Shown here: piece after piece, positions 34,999 to 41,786 of the stretch
Position numbering within the stretch: the stretch's first letter is position 1
Layout of the letters: each line of letters begins with the position of its first letter
DNA from: Lachnospiraceae bacterium
GTDB taxonomy: Bacteria > Bacillota > Clostridia > Lachnospirales > Lachnospiraceae
Direction of reading: 5' to 3'
DNA length: 64,000 nucleotides
Assembly: GCA_031280955.1 (NCBI GenBank)
Contig: JAITGA010000030.1
Coordinates: forward strand, 1 to 64,000
Translations under genes and position numbers: made by a program
The notes under the pieces: model-generated
What the model saw: only the letters and a program-made list of their open reading frames with translations
Database searches by the model: none
Told to the model about the DNA's origin: nothing

Positions 34999-35027
34999 AG
35001 TATAACATGTGAGGGTGGGTAAGGCAA
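34999..35027 (-). promoter_or_regulatory. Promoter of the GH67-esterase pair, possibly leaderless
   Basis: On the minus strand TTGCCT (35027-35022) and TATACT (35004-34999) are 17 bases apart. The start expected 6-7 bases downstream falls on the A of the GH67 ATG (34992). A 17-base palindrome (GGATACCA-G-TGGTATCC, near 35058-35074) lies further upstream. Confidence 0.65.
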
Positions 35028-35096
35028 GAGGAGGGTGAGGGATACTAGTAGTAGGGATACCAGTGGTATCCAGTGGTATTGGACAAAATACGAAAA

Positions 35097-35837
35097 TCAA
35101 CCACCGCCACAATCTCCATACAAAAGATACTCCACATTTCCCTTGCTTCCTTGAAGCGGTGAAGCGGTGCTTTGGCGGATGAAGATATTGTGTGCGGCGG
35201 CAAAGGCGGTTAGGGCAGCGATACCTGTCTTGATGTCGTCAGGGTCGTGGGGGATGCCGTTTTTGCCGATTTGGGAGCGTGGCAGTTCAAATTGCGGTTT
35301 GTAAAGAACGATAAAACTACCTGTCGGTGTTAGTAGCTTTGCTGCCACCGGCAGAATTTTCTGCAAAGATATAAAAGAAACATCACAGCAAAAAAAGTCG
35401 ATTGGCTCAGGTATCAGCTGCCTGTTCAGATAACGGGCATTGGTTTTTTCCAGTAATGTGACCCTTTCATCGTTGCGAAGTTGCCAGGCGAAAGTTCCTC
35501 TGGCGACATCGACGGCATAGACCTTGGCAGCACCATTTTGCAAAAGACAATCAGTAAAACCACCCTCGGCACAGCCGATATCGAGGCAGACCTTTCCTGC
35601 TACCGTCACGGCAAAGGAGCTAAGACCCCACGCCAGTTTGTCCCCGGCTCTGGTGACGAAGTTTCCTTTACTAGTGCGGATGCGGATAGTACTGTCAGGA
35701 GTGATTTTTTCGTGAATACTGGAAGCGGGATGGTCATTGACGAGGACATTTCCTGTCATCACTAGTGAGATTGCCTCTCGCTCACAAGCGACAAGTCCAT
35801 CGCCGATCATTTTTGTCCCTAGGGTAATTTTCTTCAT
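35097..35837 (-). CDS. tlyA: TlyA family rRNA methyltransferase
   Basis: It has an N-terminal S4-like RNA-binding domain (1-60) and a FtsJ-like methyltransferase domain with the SAM motif LDIGCAEGGFTDCLL (85-99) and TRAGDKL (62-68). TlyA proteins 2'-O-methylate ribosomal RNA, and some are called hemolysin A. The S4 start is divergent (TLGTKMIGDG instead of the usual RLD-type start). I chose the ATG at 35837, giving 246 residues. Longer in-frame starts would overlap the AraC gene. Its place inside a sugar-acid operon is unusual. Confidence 0.88.
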   Translation of the reverse strand: MKKITLGTKMIGDGLVACEREAISLVMTGNVLVNDHPASSIHEKITPDSTIRIRTSKGNFVTRAGDKLAWGLSSFAVTVAGKVCLDIGCAEGGFTDCLLQNGAAKVYAVDVARGTFAWQLRNDERVTLLEKTNARYLNRQLIPEPIDFFCCDVSFISLQKILPVAAKLLTPTGSFIVLYKPQFELPRSQIGKNGIPHDPDDIKTGIAALTAFAAAHNIFIRQSTASPLQGSKGNVEYLLYGDCGGG

Positions 35838-35854
35838 CAAGATAGCCCGCTTAA

Positions 35855-36748
35855 CTAGTTGCCGCCAAAAGGGGTGAGGTAATGGGAAATATCCTGCTTG
35901 TTGATAAACATTGTTTGAAACTCGCTCGGCGTGCAGTCGTGTACGGTTTTGAAAGTGCGGGTAAAAGCAGACGAGCTGCCGAAGCCACAACGAAATGCCA
36001 CATCAGTAATCGAAAGGCGGTCATCAATAAGCAGGCGGGTGGCATTTTCAATTCGTTTGTTATTTAGGTATTTATAGAACGACATTTGGGTGTATTGCTT
36101 GAACAAACGGCTAAAATAGTATTTGCTGAAGCCGGACAAACCAGCGATTTGATCGAGGGTCAGGTCTTCATCGTAATGTTTGTTGATATAATCACAAATA
36201 GTTAGGAGCAAATCAATATGCTCAGCTTTGCGCCCGCCGTTTTCCGGCAGCGAAGCAGGGAAGACATGGTGACGGTGAATCAGAACCAAAATCTCTATAA
36301 TTCTCGCATAAATAGCCGCTTCGTGGAGGGGAGCATCGGCGTAATACTCCTCAGCCATTTCCAACAGCAAACGCTGAACCCGTCTGGAAAGTTTGGGACT
36401 GGCGTGATGGTCAACATGGAGGGCGGGTGAAAAAGAAGTAAGGGTTGCTGATATTCCCATGATACCGTGGAGAACCGAGGAATCAACGAGAAAAATCAGA
36501 CGGCGGCCGGCGGCAGCAGGCATTGAATGAAGTGAACCGGGGGTAATAAGCAGGGTGTCACCAACCTGCAAGTCAAAAGTGCGGTTACTGCATATGACAC
36601 GATAACCCTTTTCGAGCGGGACGATGAACTCTATCGGCGTATGGCAATGGGGCGGGTAAGCCTCAGATTCGACGTTTTCGTAAAGGCGCATATGGGTTTT
36701 CGCTTTAAACTCAACGACCTCACGGATTCCATTCAAATTTTCAATCAT
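35855..36748 (-). CDS. AraC-family transcriptional regulator
   Basis: An N-terminal cupin-type sensor (about 15-110, with PPHCHTPIEFI and LITPGSLHSM) is followed by two C-terminal helix-turn-helix motifs (about 185-285, with LTLDQIAGLSGFSKYYFSRLFKQ and SITDVAFRCGFGSSSAFTRTFK). Such regulators bind sugars or sugar acids and activate catabolic genes. I chose the ATG at 36748 (GAGGG about 8 bases upstream), giving 298 residues. It lies in the uxuA-kdgK-eda-uxaC line, just after a 22-base palindrome. It is the best candidate for controlling the xylan/glucuronate genes of this region. Confidence 0.92.
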   Translation of the reverse strand: MIENLNGIREVVEFKAKTHMRLYENVESEAYPPHCHTPIEFIVPLEKGYRVICSNRTFDLQVGDTLLITPGSLHSMPAAAGRRLIFLVDSSVLHGIMGISATLTSFSPALHVDHHASPKLSRRVQRLLLEMAEEYYADAPLHEAAIYARIIEILVLIHRHHVFPASLPENGGRKAEHIDLLLTICDYINKHYDEDLTLDQIAGLSGFSKYYFSRLFKQYTQMSFYKYLNNKRIENATRLLIDDRLSITDVAFRCGFGSSSAFTRTFKTVHDCTPSEFQTMFINKQDISHYLTPFGGN

Positions 36749-36796
36749 ATTCTTCCCTCGGGTAAGATTATCGGTAATAACTGTAAAGTATGGCAA

Positions 36797-36818
36797 ATAG
36801 CTAATAGCTATTAGCTAT
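36797..36818. promoter_or_regulatory. Perfect 22-base palindrome between uxaC and araC
   Basis: The AT-rich repeat has half-site TAGCTAATAG (36798-36807) and its exact inverse (36808-36817), extended by one pair. It lies between the uxaC stop and the AraC start, 49 bases upstream of the latter. It could be an operator for AraC autoregulation or a stem at the end of uxaC. No T-run is seen. Confidence 0.55.
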
Positions 36819-36822
36819 GAGT

Positions 36823-38253
36823 TTACCTCGTAAATCCAAAATAGGCGGCGGCGTTATCATGGCAAATACTTTTGATAATTTGCCCCAGTTCTCTTTTATC
36901 CCCGGTACACTCACCACGCTCAGCCCATGTACCCAGCAGATTGCAAAGGATGCGGCGGAAATACTCGTGGCGGGAATAGGAGAGGAAACTGCGTGAATCA
37001 GTCAACATTCCCAGAAAGCTTCCCACCAGCCCCCTAGAGGCAAGATTAGTAAGTTGCGCTTCTATCCCCTGCAAAGTATCGTTAAACCACCATGCGCTGC
37101 CATGTTGTACCTTGGCGGCGATACCCTCACCAGGGAAACAAGCGGCAACGGCAACAAGCAAGGGGTCATCGGCAGGATTGAGGGAATAGAGTATCGTCTT
37201 TGGTAAGGCATCGTTCGTTTCCAGCCAAGCCAAAAATTTCGCCAGATTGATGACATTGGTGTCACCTCTGATGGCATCGAAACCGCTGTTCGCTCCCACC
37301 AATGCCGCCATCTTCGGATTCACATCCCGCAAAGCTCCCAGATGAAGCTGCATTACCCAACCTCGGCGATGATACTCACGCGCTAGGAACAAAAGGATGG
37401 CAGTTTGATATATTTCACATTCCTCGCTTCGTAAAACTTCGCCGTGAAGCGACTTGGCGAAGATATCCGCTGCCGTTTTGGCAAATAAAGTATTATCAGC
37501 GATGATACTGTCATCAAGGTAAGGTAGATTAGAAAGCCCGTGATCTGCCATGACACAACCGCAAGCGGCGAAGAAATCCAGGCGATTTTGGAGAGCTTGG
37601 TAAAGGTCAGTGAGTGAGGTGATTTCGACACCGCTTTTTTCACCCAAAGTGCTGATATAGTTGCGAAAAGTGGGCTTGTCGATATCAACTGCTCCATCGG
37701 GACGAAAAGTTGGCAGTACCTGGGGGGCAAAGCCATCGTCAGCGGCAAGCTCCTGATGCCACCTTAGGGAATCGCAAGGGTCATCAGTCGTGCCAATCAC
37801 CGTTACCTTTGACTTTTCGATGATGCCACGTACCGTCATATCATCGTCACCCAGTTTTTCATTGCAAAGCTCCCATACCGTCGCCGCAGTTTCTGCCGTC
37901 AGAAGATAATCACAATCGAAGTAACGTTTGAGTTCCAAATGGGTAAAATGATAAACAGGATTGCCAATTGCTTGTGGTAAGGTGCGGGCAAAAGCGAAGA
38001 ACTTGTCATAATCATCCGCCGCCCCGGTAATGAAATGTTCACCCACCCCGGCAAGGCGCATGAGCCGCCATTTGTAATGATCACCCGCCAACCACAAGTG
38101 GGTGATATTGGGGTAACGGCGGTCAACAGCAATATCTTCAGCATCTATGTGACTGTGATAATCAATAATCGGCAACGAAGCGGCGTAGTCATGATAAAGC
38201 AAACGTGCCGTTTCATTAGATAATAGAAAGCTCTCATTTATGAAACCAGTCAT
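36823..38253 (-). CDS. uxaC: Glucuronate isomerase
   Basis: UxaC converts D-glucuronate to D-fructuronate (or galacturonate to tagaturonate). It belongs to the amidohydrolase fold. The N-terminal metal motif IIDYHSHIDAEDIA and the downstream sequence GTTDDPCDSLRWHQ are characteristic, as is LGMLTDSRSFLSYSRHEYFRR at the end. Full length (476). It lies six bases after eda. The substrate comes from GH67 action on xylan side chains. No ribosome-site oddity was noted. Confidence 0.96.
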   Translation of the reverse strand: MTGFINESFLLSNETARLLYHDYAASLPIIDYHSHIDAEDIAVDRRYPNITHLWLAGDHYKWRLMRLAGVGEHFITGAADDYDKFFAFARTLPQAIGNPVYHFTHLELKRYFDCDYLLTAETAATVWELCNEKLGDDDMTVRGIIEKSKVTVIGTTDDPCDSLRWHQELAADDGFAPQVLPTFRPDGAVDIDKPTFRNYISTLGEKSGVEITSLTDLYQALQNRLDFFAACGCVMADHGLSNLPYLDDSIIADNTLFAKTAADIFAKSLHGEVLRSEECEIYQTAILLFLAREYHRRGWVMQLHLGALRDVNPKMAALVGANSGFDAIRGDTNVINLAKFLAWLETNDALPKTILYSLNPADDPLLVAVAACFPGEGIAAKVQHGSAWWFNDTLQGIEAQLTNLASRGLVGSFLGMLTDSRSFLSYSRHEYFRRILCNLLGTWAERGECTGDKRELGQIIKSICHDNAAAYFGFTR

Positions 38254-38258
38254 CTGCC

Positions 38259-38897
38259 CTAACCTCGCTGTGCCTTCACTATTGCTACCGCTTCCTGCGA
38301 AAGGGCACTGATTTGGGCAAAGTTGCCCGCATCCAGAAGCTCCTTAGTCACCATAAAGCTACCACCACAGGCGATGACACGAGGAAAAGCAATATATTCG
38401 CCGAGGTTGGCGGCACTTATCCCCCCCGTTGGCAGGAATTGTAGGTTCGGATAAGGAGCAGAGACCGCCTTGATATAAGGAAGACCGCCTGCTTGCTCAG
38501 CGGGGAAAAACTTGACGACATCAAGCCCCATTGCCATTGCCGCTTCCATTTCTGTTGGCGTGACACAACCGGGGATAATCGGGATTTCCTTTTTCAAACA
38601 ATGGGAGACGACCTGGGGATTGAAACCGGGACTGACGACAAACTGTGCTCCGGCGGTATACACTTCGTCTGCCTGTATCGTGGTAAGTACCGTCCCCGCC
38701 CCTGCCAGCATCTCAGGAAAACGGTGGGTAATGAGCCGCAGACACTCTTTTGCCTCGGCAGTCCGGCATGTAATCTCAACACAAGCTATCCCCCCCTCAA
38801 GCAGAGCCTCAGCCATCGGAATAGCCTTACTCGTATCAGATATTGAGACGACGGGAACGATGCCGATATCTCTTAATTGGTCAAATATTTTGTACAA
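38259..38897 (-). CDS. eda: 2-dehydro-3-deoxy-phosphogluconate (KDPG) aldolase
   Basis: It cleaves KDPG to pyruvate and glyceraldehyde 3-phosphate, the last step of glucuronate breakdown. The class I aldolase motifs are present: VEITCRT with the conserved Glu, and VVKFFPAE with the Schiff-base lysine (about 120). I chose the TTG at 38897, which has AGGAGG 6 bases upstream. The frame remains open further upstream, but the family N-terminus starts here. This gives 213 residues. A long palindrome separates it from kdgK. Confidence 0.95.
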   Translation of the reverse strand: MYKIFDQLRDIGIVPVVSISDTSKAIPMAEALLEGGIACVEITCRTAEAKECLRLITHRFPEMLAGAGTVLTTIQADEVYTAGAQFVVSPGFNPQVVSHCLKKEIPIIPGCVTPTEMEAAMAMGLDVVKFFPAEQAGGLPYIKAVSAPYPNLQFLPTGGISAANLGEYIAFPRVIACGGSFMVTKELLDAGNFAQISALSQEAVAIVKAQRG

Positions 38898-38933
38898 AGA
38901 GTTCCTCCTTTGTGTTTTAGGATAAAATTGCCC

Positions 38934-39097
38934 TTGCAAGCTTCATGTCAGTATATTTAACGCTCGAACGCTTGCGCTGCGATGAAGATGTAGCGGTACT
39001 AAGACACCGTTTTAGGTGTCTAGACACCTAAAAACGGTGCCTAAGGACCGACATCTTCGACGCTCGGCTTATAAATATACTGACATGAAGCTTGCAA
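38934..39097. repeat. 164-bp near-perfect palindromic element
   Basis: The outer arms 38934-38959 and 39072-39097 are 26-base perfect inverted repeats. The arms stay largely complementary through to a 16-base palindromic centre (AGGTGTCT/AGACACCT, 39014-39029), with inner matches such as GAAGATGT/ACATCTTC. As RNA it would form one long hairpin between the kdgK and eda genes on the minus strand. I see no other copy in this window and no coding potential. It may be a MITE-like element, a processing stem or a terminator. Confidence 0.9.
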
Positions 39098-39121
39098 ATT
39101 AAACAGCATATCACTCCATCC

Positions 39122-40231
39122 TCACCGCTCTACCCGCGCTCCCTTACCTTTCATCAAATTCTCCACCTCACGCCGTGATGCCATCGAAGTATCGCCGCTG
39201 GTAGTCATCGCCAAAGCCCCATGGCAAACACCATAATCTAGCGCAGTCTGAAAATCAAAACCACTAAGCAATCCAAAAATCAATCCCGAGGCAAAACTAT
39301 CACCACCACCGACACGGTCAAGAATTTCCAAATCAACAAATCTCATCCCTTGATATATCCCACTGTTGTCAGCGGAAACACCGGCACGACATACAGCAGT
39401 CCAGTCATTCTTGGTGGCAGTCTTGACCGTTCTAAGCGTCGTGGCAACGAGCCTGAAATTAGGATAAGCGAGCATCGCTTTTTTCTGCATTTGTTGATAA
39501 CCGGACAAATCAAGAGCCGTCAACCCATCTTCATTCCCATCAACCTCAAAACCGAGACAAGCGATGAAATCTTCTTCATTACCAATCATCACATCAATAT
39601 GTGAAGCAATTGCCCGATTTACCTCTTGCGCTTTTTCCAACCCCCCATTTGCTTTCCAAAGCGAGGGACGATAATTTAAATCATAACTGACGATAGTGTC
39701 ATATTTTTTGGCAACTTGCACCGCTTCCAGCGTTACCGCTGCTGATAATGGGGACAAAGCGGCAAAAACACCGCCGGTATGAAACCAACGTACCCCACAT
39801 TCGCCGAAGATATACTCCCAATCAATTTCCCCCGGTTTAATAAGTGAGGCAGCAGAGTTTGCTCGGTCACTCGTACCGATTGCTCCCCGCACCCCAAAAC
39901 CCCGTTCGGTAAAATTGAGCCCATTGCGGACAGTTCGCCCGATACCGTCATAGGGAAGCCACTTTATAAAACGTGTATCGACACCGCCTTGGAGTATCAA
40001 GTCTTCAAGCAGATAACCGATTTCATTTTCGGCAAAGGCGGTTACAACTGCCGTCCTAAGACCAAAACACCGCCTGAGACCACGAGCGACATTGTACTCG
40101 CCGCCTCCCTCCCAGACATGGAAACGGCGGGTGGTACGGATACGCCCTTCGCCGGGATCAAGACGGAGCATGACCTCGCCAAGGGAGATCTGATCGAAAC
40201 GACAGGATTCTTTAGGTTTTAGTTTTATCAT
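39122..40231 (-). CDS. kdgK: 2-keto-3-deoxygluconate kinase (PfkB family)
   Basis: It phosphorylates KDG to KDPG. PfkB motifs are visible: the N-terminal substrate loop GGGEYNVARGLRR and the C-terminal RVGGGDSFASGLIFG containing the catalytic aspartate. I chose the ATG at 40231, with GTGAGGT 7 bases upstream, giving 370 residues. A longer frame has no good site. It follows uxuA by ten bases and is separated from eda by the long palindrome. The enzymes in this line act in pathway order: mannonate, KDG, KDPG. Confidence 0.93.
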   Translation of the reverse strand: MIKLKPKESCRFDQISLGEVMLRLDPGEGRIRTTRRFHVWEGGGEYNVARGLRRCFGLRTAVVTAFAENEIGYLLEDLILQGGVDTRFIKWLPYDGIGRTVRNGLNFTERGFGVRGAIGTSDRANSAASLIKPGEIDWEYIFGECGVRWFHTGGVFAALSPLSAAVTLEAVQVAKKYDTIVSYDLNYRPSLWKANGGLEKAQEVNRAIASHIDVMIGNEEDFIACLGFEVDGNEDGLTALDLSGYQQMQKKAMLAYPNFRLVATTLRTVKTATKNDWTAVCRAGVSADNSGIYQGMRFVDLEILDRVGGGDSFASGLIFGLLSGFDFQTALDYGVCHGALAMTTSGDTSMASRREVENLMKGKGARVER

Positions 40232-40241
40232 TACATTTACC

Positions 40242-41324
40242 TCACTTATTTTTGGTACAGTTATCGATTGCATCCCACAACCCTTGTAAGTACATCGCCC
40301 CCAATGCCCGATCATAAAGTCCATAGCCGGGGCGTCCGACCTCTCCCCAAATCATCCGCCCATGATCAGGACGGACATAGACATCAGGGCAGGTATCATA
40401 CATTGCCTTTACGATCCCATACATATCGAGGTCGCCATCGCTGGTGAGATGACTTGATTCACGAAAACGGCGATATCCCATGTACTTCACGTTGCGGATA
40501 TGCATACAGGCAATTCGTCCCGCCGTCCCGAAATGACGAACAATTGCGGGGATATCATTGCTTGGCTCTGAACCTAGTGAGCCGCTACACACACATAGGG
40601 CATGGTGCGGTGAATCGTGGAGGGCGATGATTTTTTCCAAATCCGAATGACTATGGGCAATTCGCGGCAGACCAAAAATCGGCCATGCAGGATCATCAGG
40701 ATGGCAAGCCATCGTAACACCATGCTCTTCACAGGTGGGAATAATCGCATTGAGGAAATAACGATAGTTTTCTCGCAGGATATCAGGAGTCATATCTTCA
40801 TACTGCTTTAAAGTAAGCTCTAACTCCCGCAAGCGTTTCGGCTCCCAGCCCGGCATTGAAAATCCCTTACTACCCTCACTGGTTCGTCTTACCAGTTCAA
40901 GCGGCGTGAGTCCTTCAAGCTCGGCTTCATCATAAAACATGCTCTTAGAACCATCTTCTTCGATAAGCCTCGACAAGTCAGTCCTAAGCCAATCCAGTAC
41001 CGGCATGAAATTATAGACAATCACACGAACACCAAAGGAAGCCAGATTGGCGATGGTCGTTTTGTAGTTTTCGATGTATTCATCACGCAGACCAAACCCC
41101 ATCTTGATATCTTCATGGATATTAACACTTTCTATCACCTCACATTCGAGCTTGGCGGCATGGACTTGGTTGATATATGCAGCTATTTCTTCTCGCTCCC
41201 AGACTTCGCCCGCTGCTTTATAATCTAGCAGACCCATCAGTCCGCTCATTCCCGGAATCTGTTTTATTTGCTTGAGTGTTACTTGGTCACTTTTTTCCCC
41301 GAACCATCGAAACGTCATTTTCAT
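40242..41324 (-). CDS. uxuA: Mannonate dehydratase
   Basis: UxuA dehydrates D-mannonate to 2-keto-3-deoxygluconate. The start MKMTFRWFGEKSDQVTLKQI and the segments HPDDPAWPIFGLPRI and YVRPDHGRMIWGE (metal and active-site histidines) are family landmarks. I chose the ATG at 41324 with AAAGGTGG about 5 bases upstream, giving 361 residues. It is the first gene of the glucuronate operon, behind the promoter at 41373-41401. The enzyme needs mannonate, made by UxuB, which is missing here. Confidence 0.96.
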   Translation of the reverse strand: MKMTFRWFGEKSDQVTLKQIKQIPGMSGLMGLLDYKAAGEVWEREEIAAYINQVHAAKLECEVIESVNIHEDIKMGFGLRDEYIENYKTTIANLASFGVRVIVYNFMPVLDWLRTDLSRLIEEDGSKSMFYDEAELEGLTPLELVRRTSEGSKGFSMPGWEPKRLRELELTLKQYEDMTPDILRENYRYFLNAIIPTCEEHGVTMACHPDDPAWPIFGLPRIAHSHSDLEKIIALHDSPHHALCVCSGSLGSEPSNDIPAIVRHFGTAGRIACMHIRNVKYMGYRRFRESSHLTSDGDLDMYGIVKAMYDTCPDVYVRPDHGRMIWGEVGRPGYGLYDRALGAMYLQGLWDAIDNCTKNK

Positions 41325-41372
41325 GATTGCCACCTTTTGTGTTATGCCAAGATATAGTTTTCCGTACGCCAC

Positions 41373-41401
41373 AGCATAACATTTTTTACTCTTTTTTGCA
41401 A
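41373..41401 (-). promoter_or_regulatory. Promoter of the uxuA-kdgK operon
   Basis: On the minus strand TTGCAA (41401-41396) and TATGCT (41378-41373) are 17 bases apart. The transcript would begin near 41366. Operator-like repeats lie just upstream. Confidence 0.7.
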
Positions 41402-41428
41402 GTGTAAAGCAAAGTTTAGCATGTTACA

Positions 41429-41463
41429 ATGTAACTTGATTTACAACATGGAAGGTCAAAATG
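41429..41463. repeat. Direct repeat A with TGTAA/TTACA inverted core
   Basis: This 35-base sequence matches repeat B (41530-41564) at 32 positions. Its core TGTAACTTGATTTACA is an inverted repeat of TGTAA and TTACA. The preceding GTTACAATGTAAC adds two more half-sites, suggesting an operator array. Confidence 0.75.
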
Positions 41464-41499
41464 GATTGCTTCGGCGCATAAACCGCCTCGCAATGACGA
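41461..41499 (+). repeat. Dispersed hairpin repeat, copy 2
   Basis: It starts ATGGATTGCTTCGGCG and ends CGCCTCGCAATGACG, nearly identical to copy 1 at 30205-30243. It lies directly between the two direct repeats of the uxuA/GH3 control region. Confidence 0.8.
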
Positions 41500-41529
41500 A
41501 ACTGTAATATCATCATAAGTCTGAACAGT

Positions 41530-41564
41530 ATGTAACTCAATTTACAACATCGAAGGTCAAAATG
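41530..41564. repeat. Direct repeat B with TGTAA/TTACA inverted core
   Basis: Second copy of the 35-base repeat, 101 bases downstream of repeat A, with 3 mismatches. The core reads TGTAACTCAATTTACA. It may be a second binding site for the same regulator. Confidence 0.75.
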
Positions 41565-41595
41565 CAGGTAGTTATTTGTTTAAATATGCAAATAT

Positions 41596-41609
41596 GCAAT
41601 TATTGCTCT
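41596..41609. promoter_or_regulatory. Shared palindromic motif GCAATTATTGCTCT (GH3 side)
   Basis: The identical 14 bases occur upstream of the importer operon at 28789-28802. The core GCAAT-T-ATTGC is palindromic. A related GCAATAATT lies at 41711-41719. This is a candidate regulon operator. Confidence 0.5.
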
Positions 41610-41786
41610 TTATAGTCACTTTTCCTAATTGTAGTTTATTGGCTTATGTTGTATAATCATTGCGGGTCACTACTATTGCTCCACTCATAGCAAGATTTGA
41701 TAAAATAATCGCAATAATTAGCTATCATATCAGCATGGGTTTGGATATAATGAATGTTGCTATTTAATAGAAGCGGGGGAATACCA

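Larger units (their letters stand above)
41325..41786. promoter_or_regulatory. Divergent control region between uxuA and the GH3 gene
   Basis: This 462-base gap contains the uxuA promoter (41373-41401), the palindrome GTTACAATGTAAC (41423-41435), two 35-base direct repeats with TGTAA-N6-TTACA cores (41429-41463 and 41530-41564), a dispersed hairpin repeat (41461-41499), the 14-base GCAATTATTGCTCT motif (41596-41609), a related GCAATAATT at 41711-41719, and a TATAAT (41746-41751) for the GH3 gene. It is a dense regulatory region for the xylan/glucuronate system. Confidence 0.6.

Noticed and set aside
34993..35112. 40-residue N-terminal extension of GH67
   Set aside because: It overlaps the tlyA end, is Pro/Thr-rich and unconserved, and lies upstream of the promoter. 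The family start fits ATG 34992.
35838..35990. 51-residue N-terminal extension of TlyA
   Set aside because: It overlaps the AraC gene, and the S4 domain begins at ATG 35837.
41754..41786. ATG 41754 as start of GH3
   Set aside because: It lies only two bases after the TATAAT -10 box and has no ribosome site, so it would not be in the mRNA.
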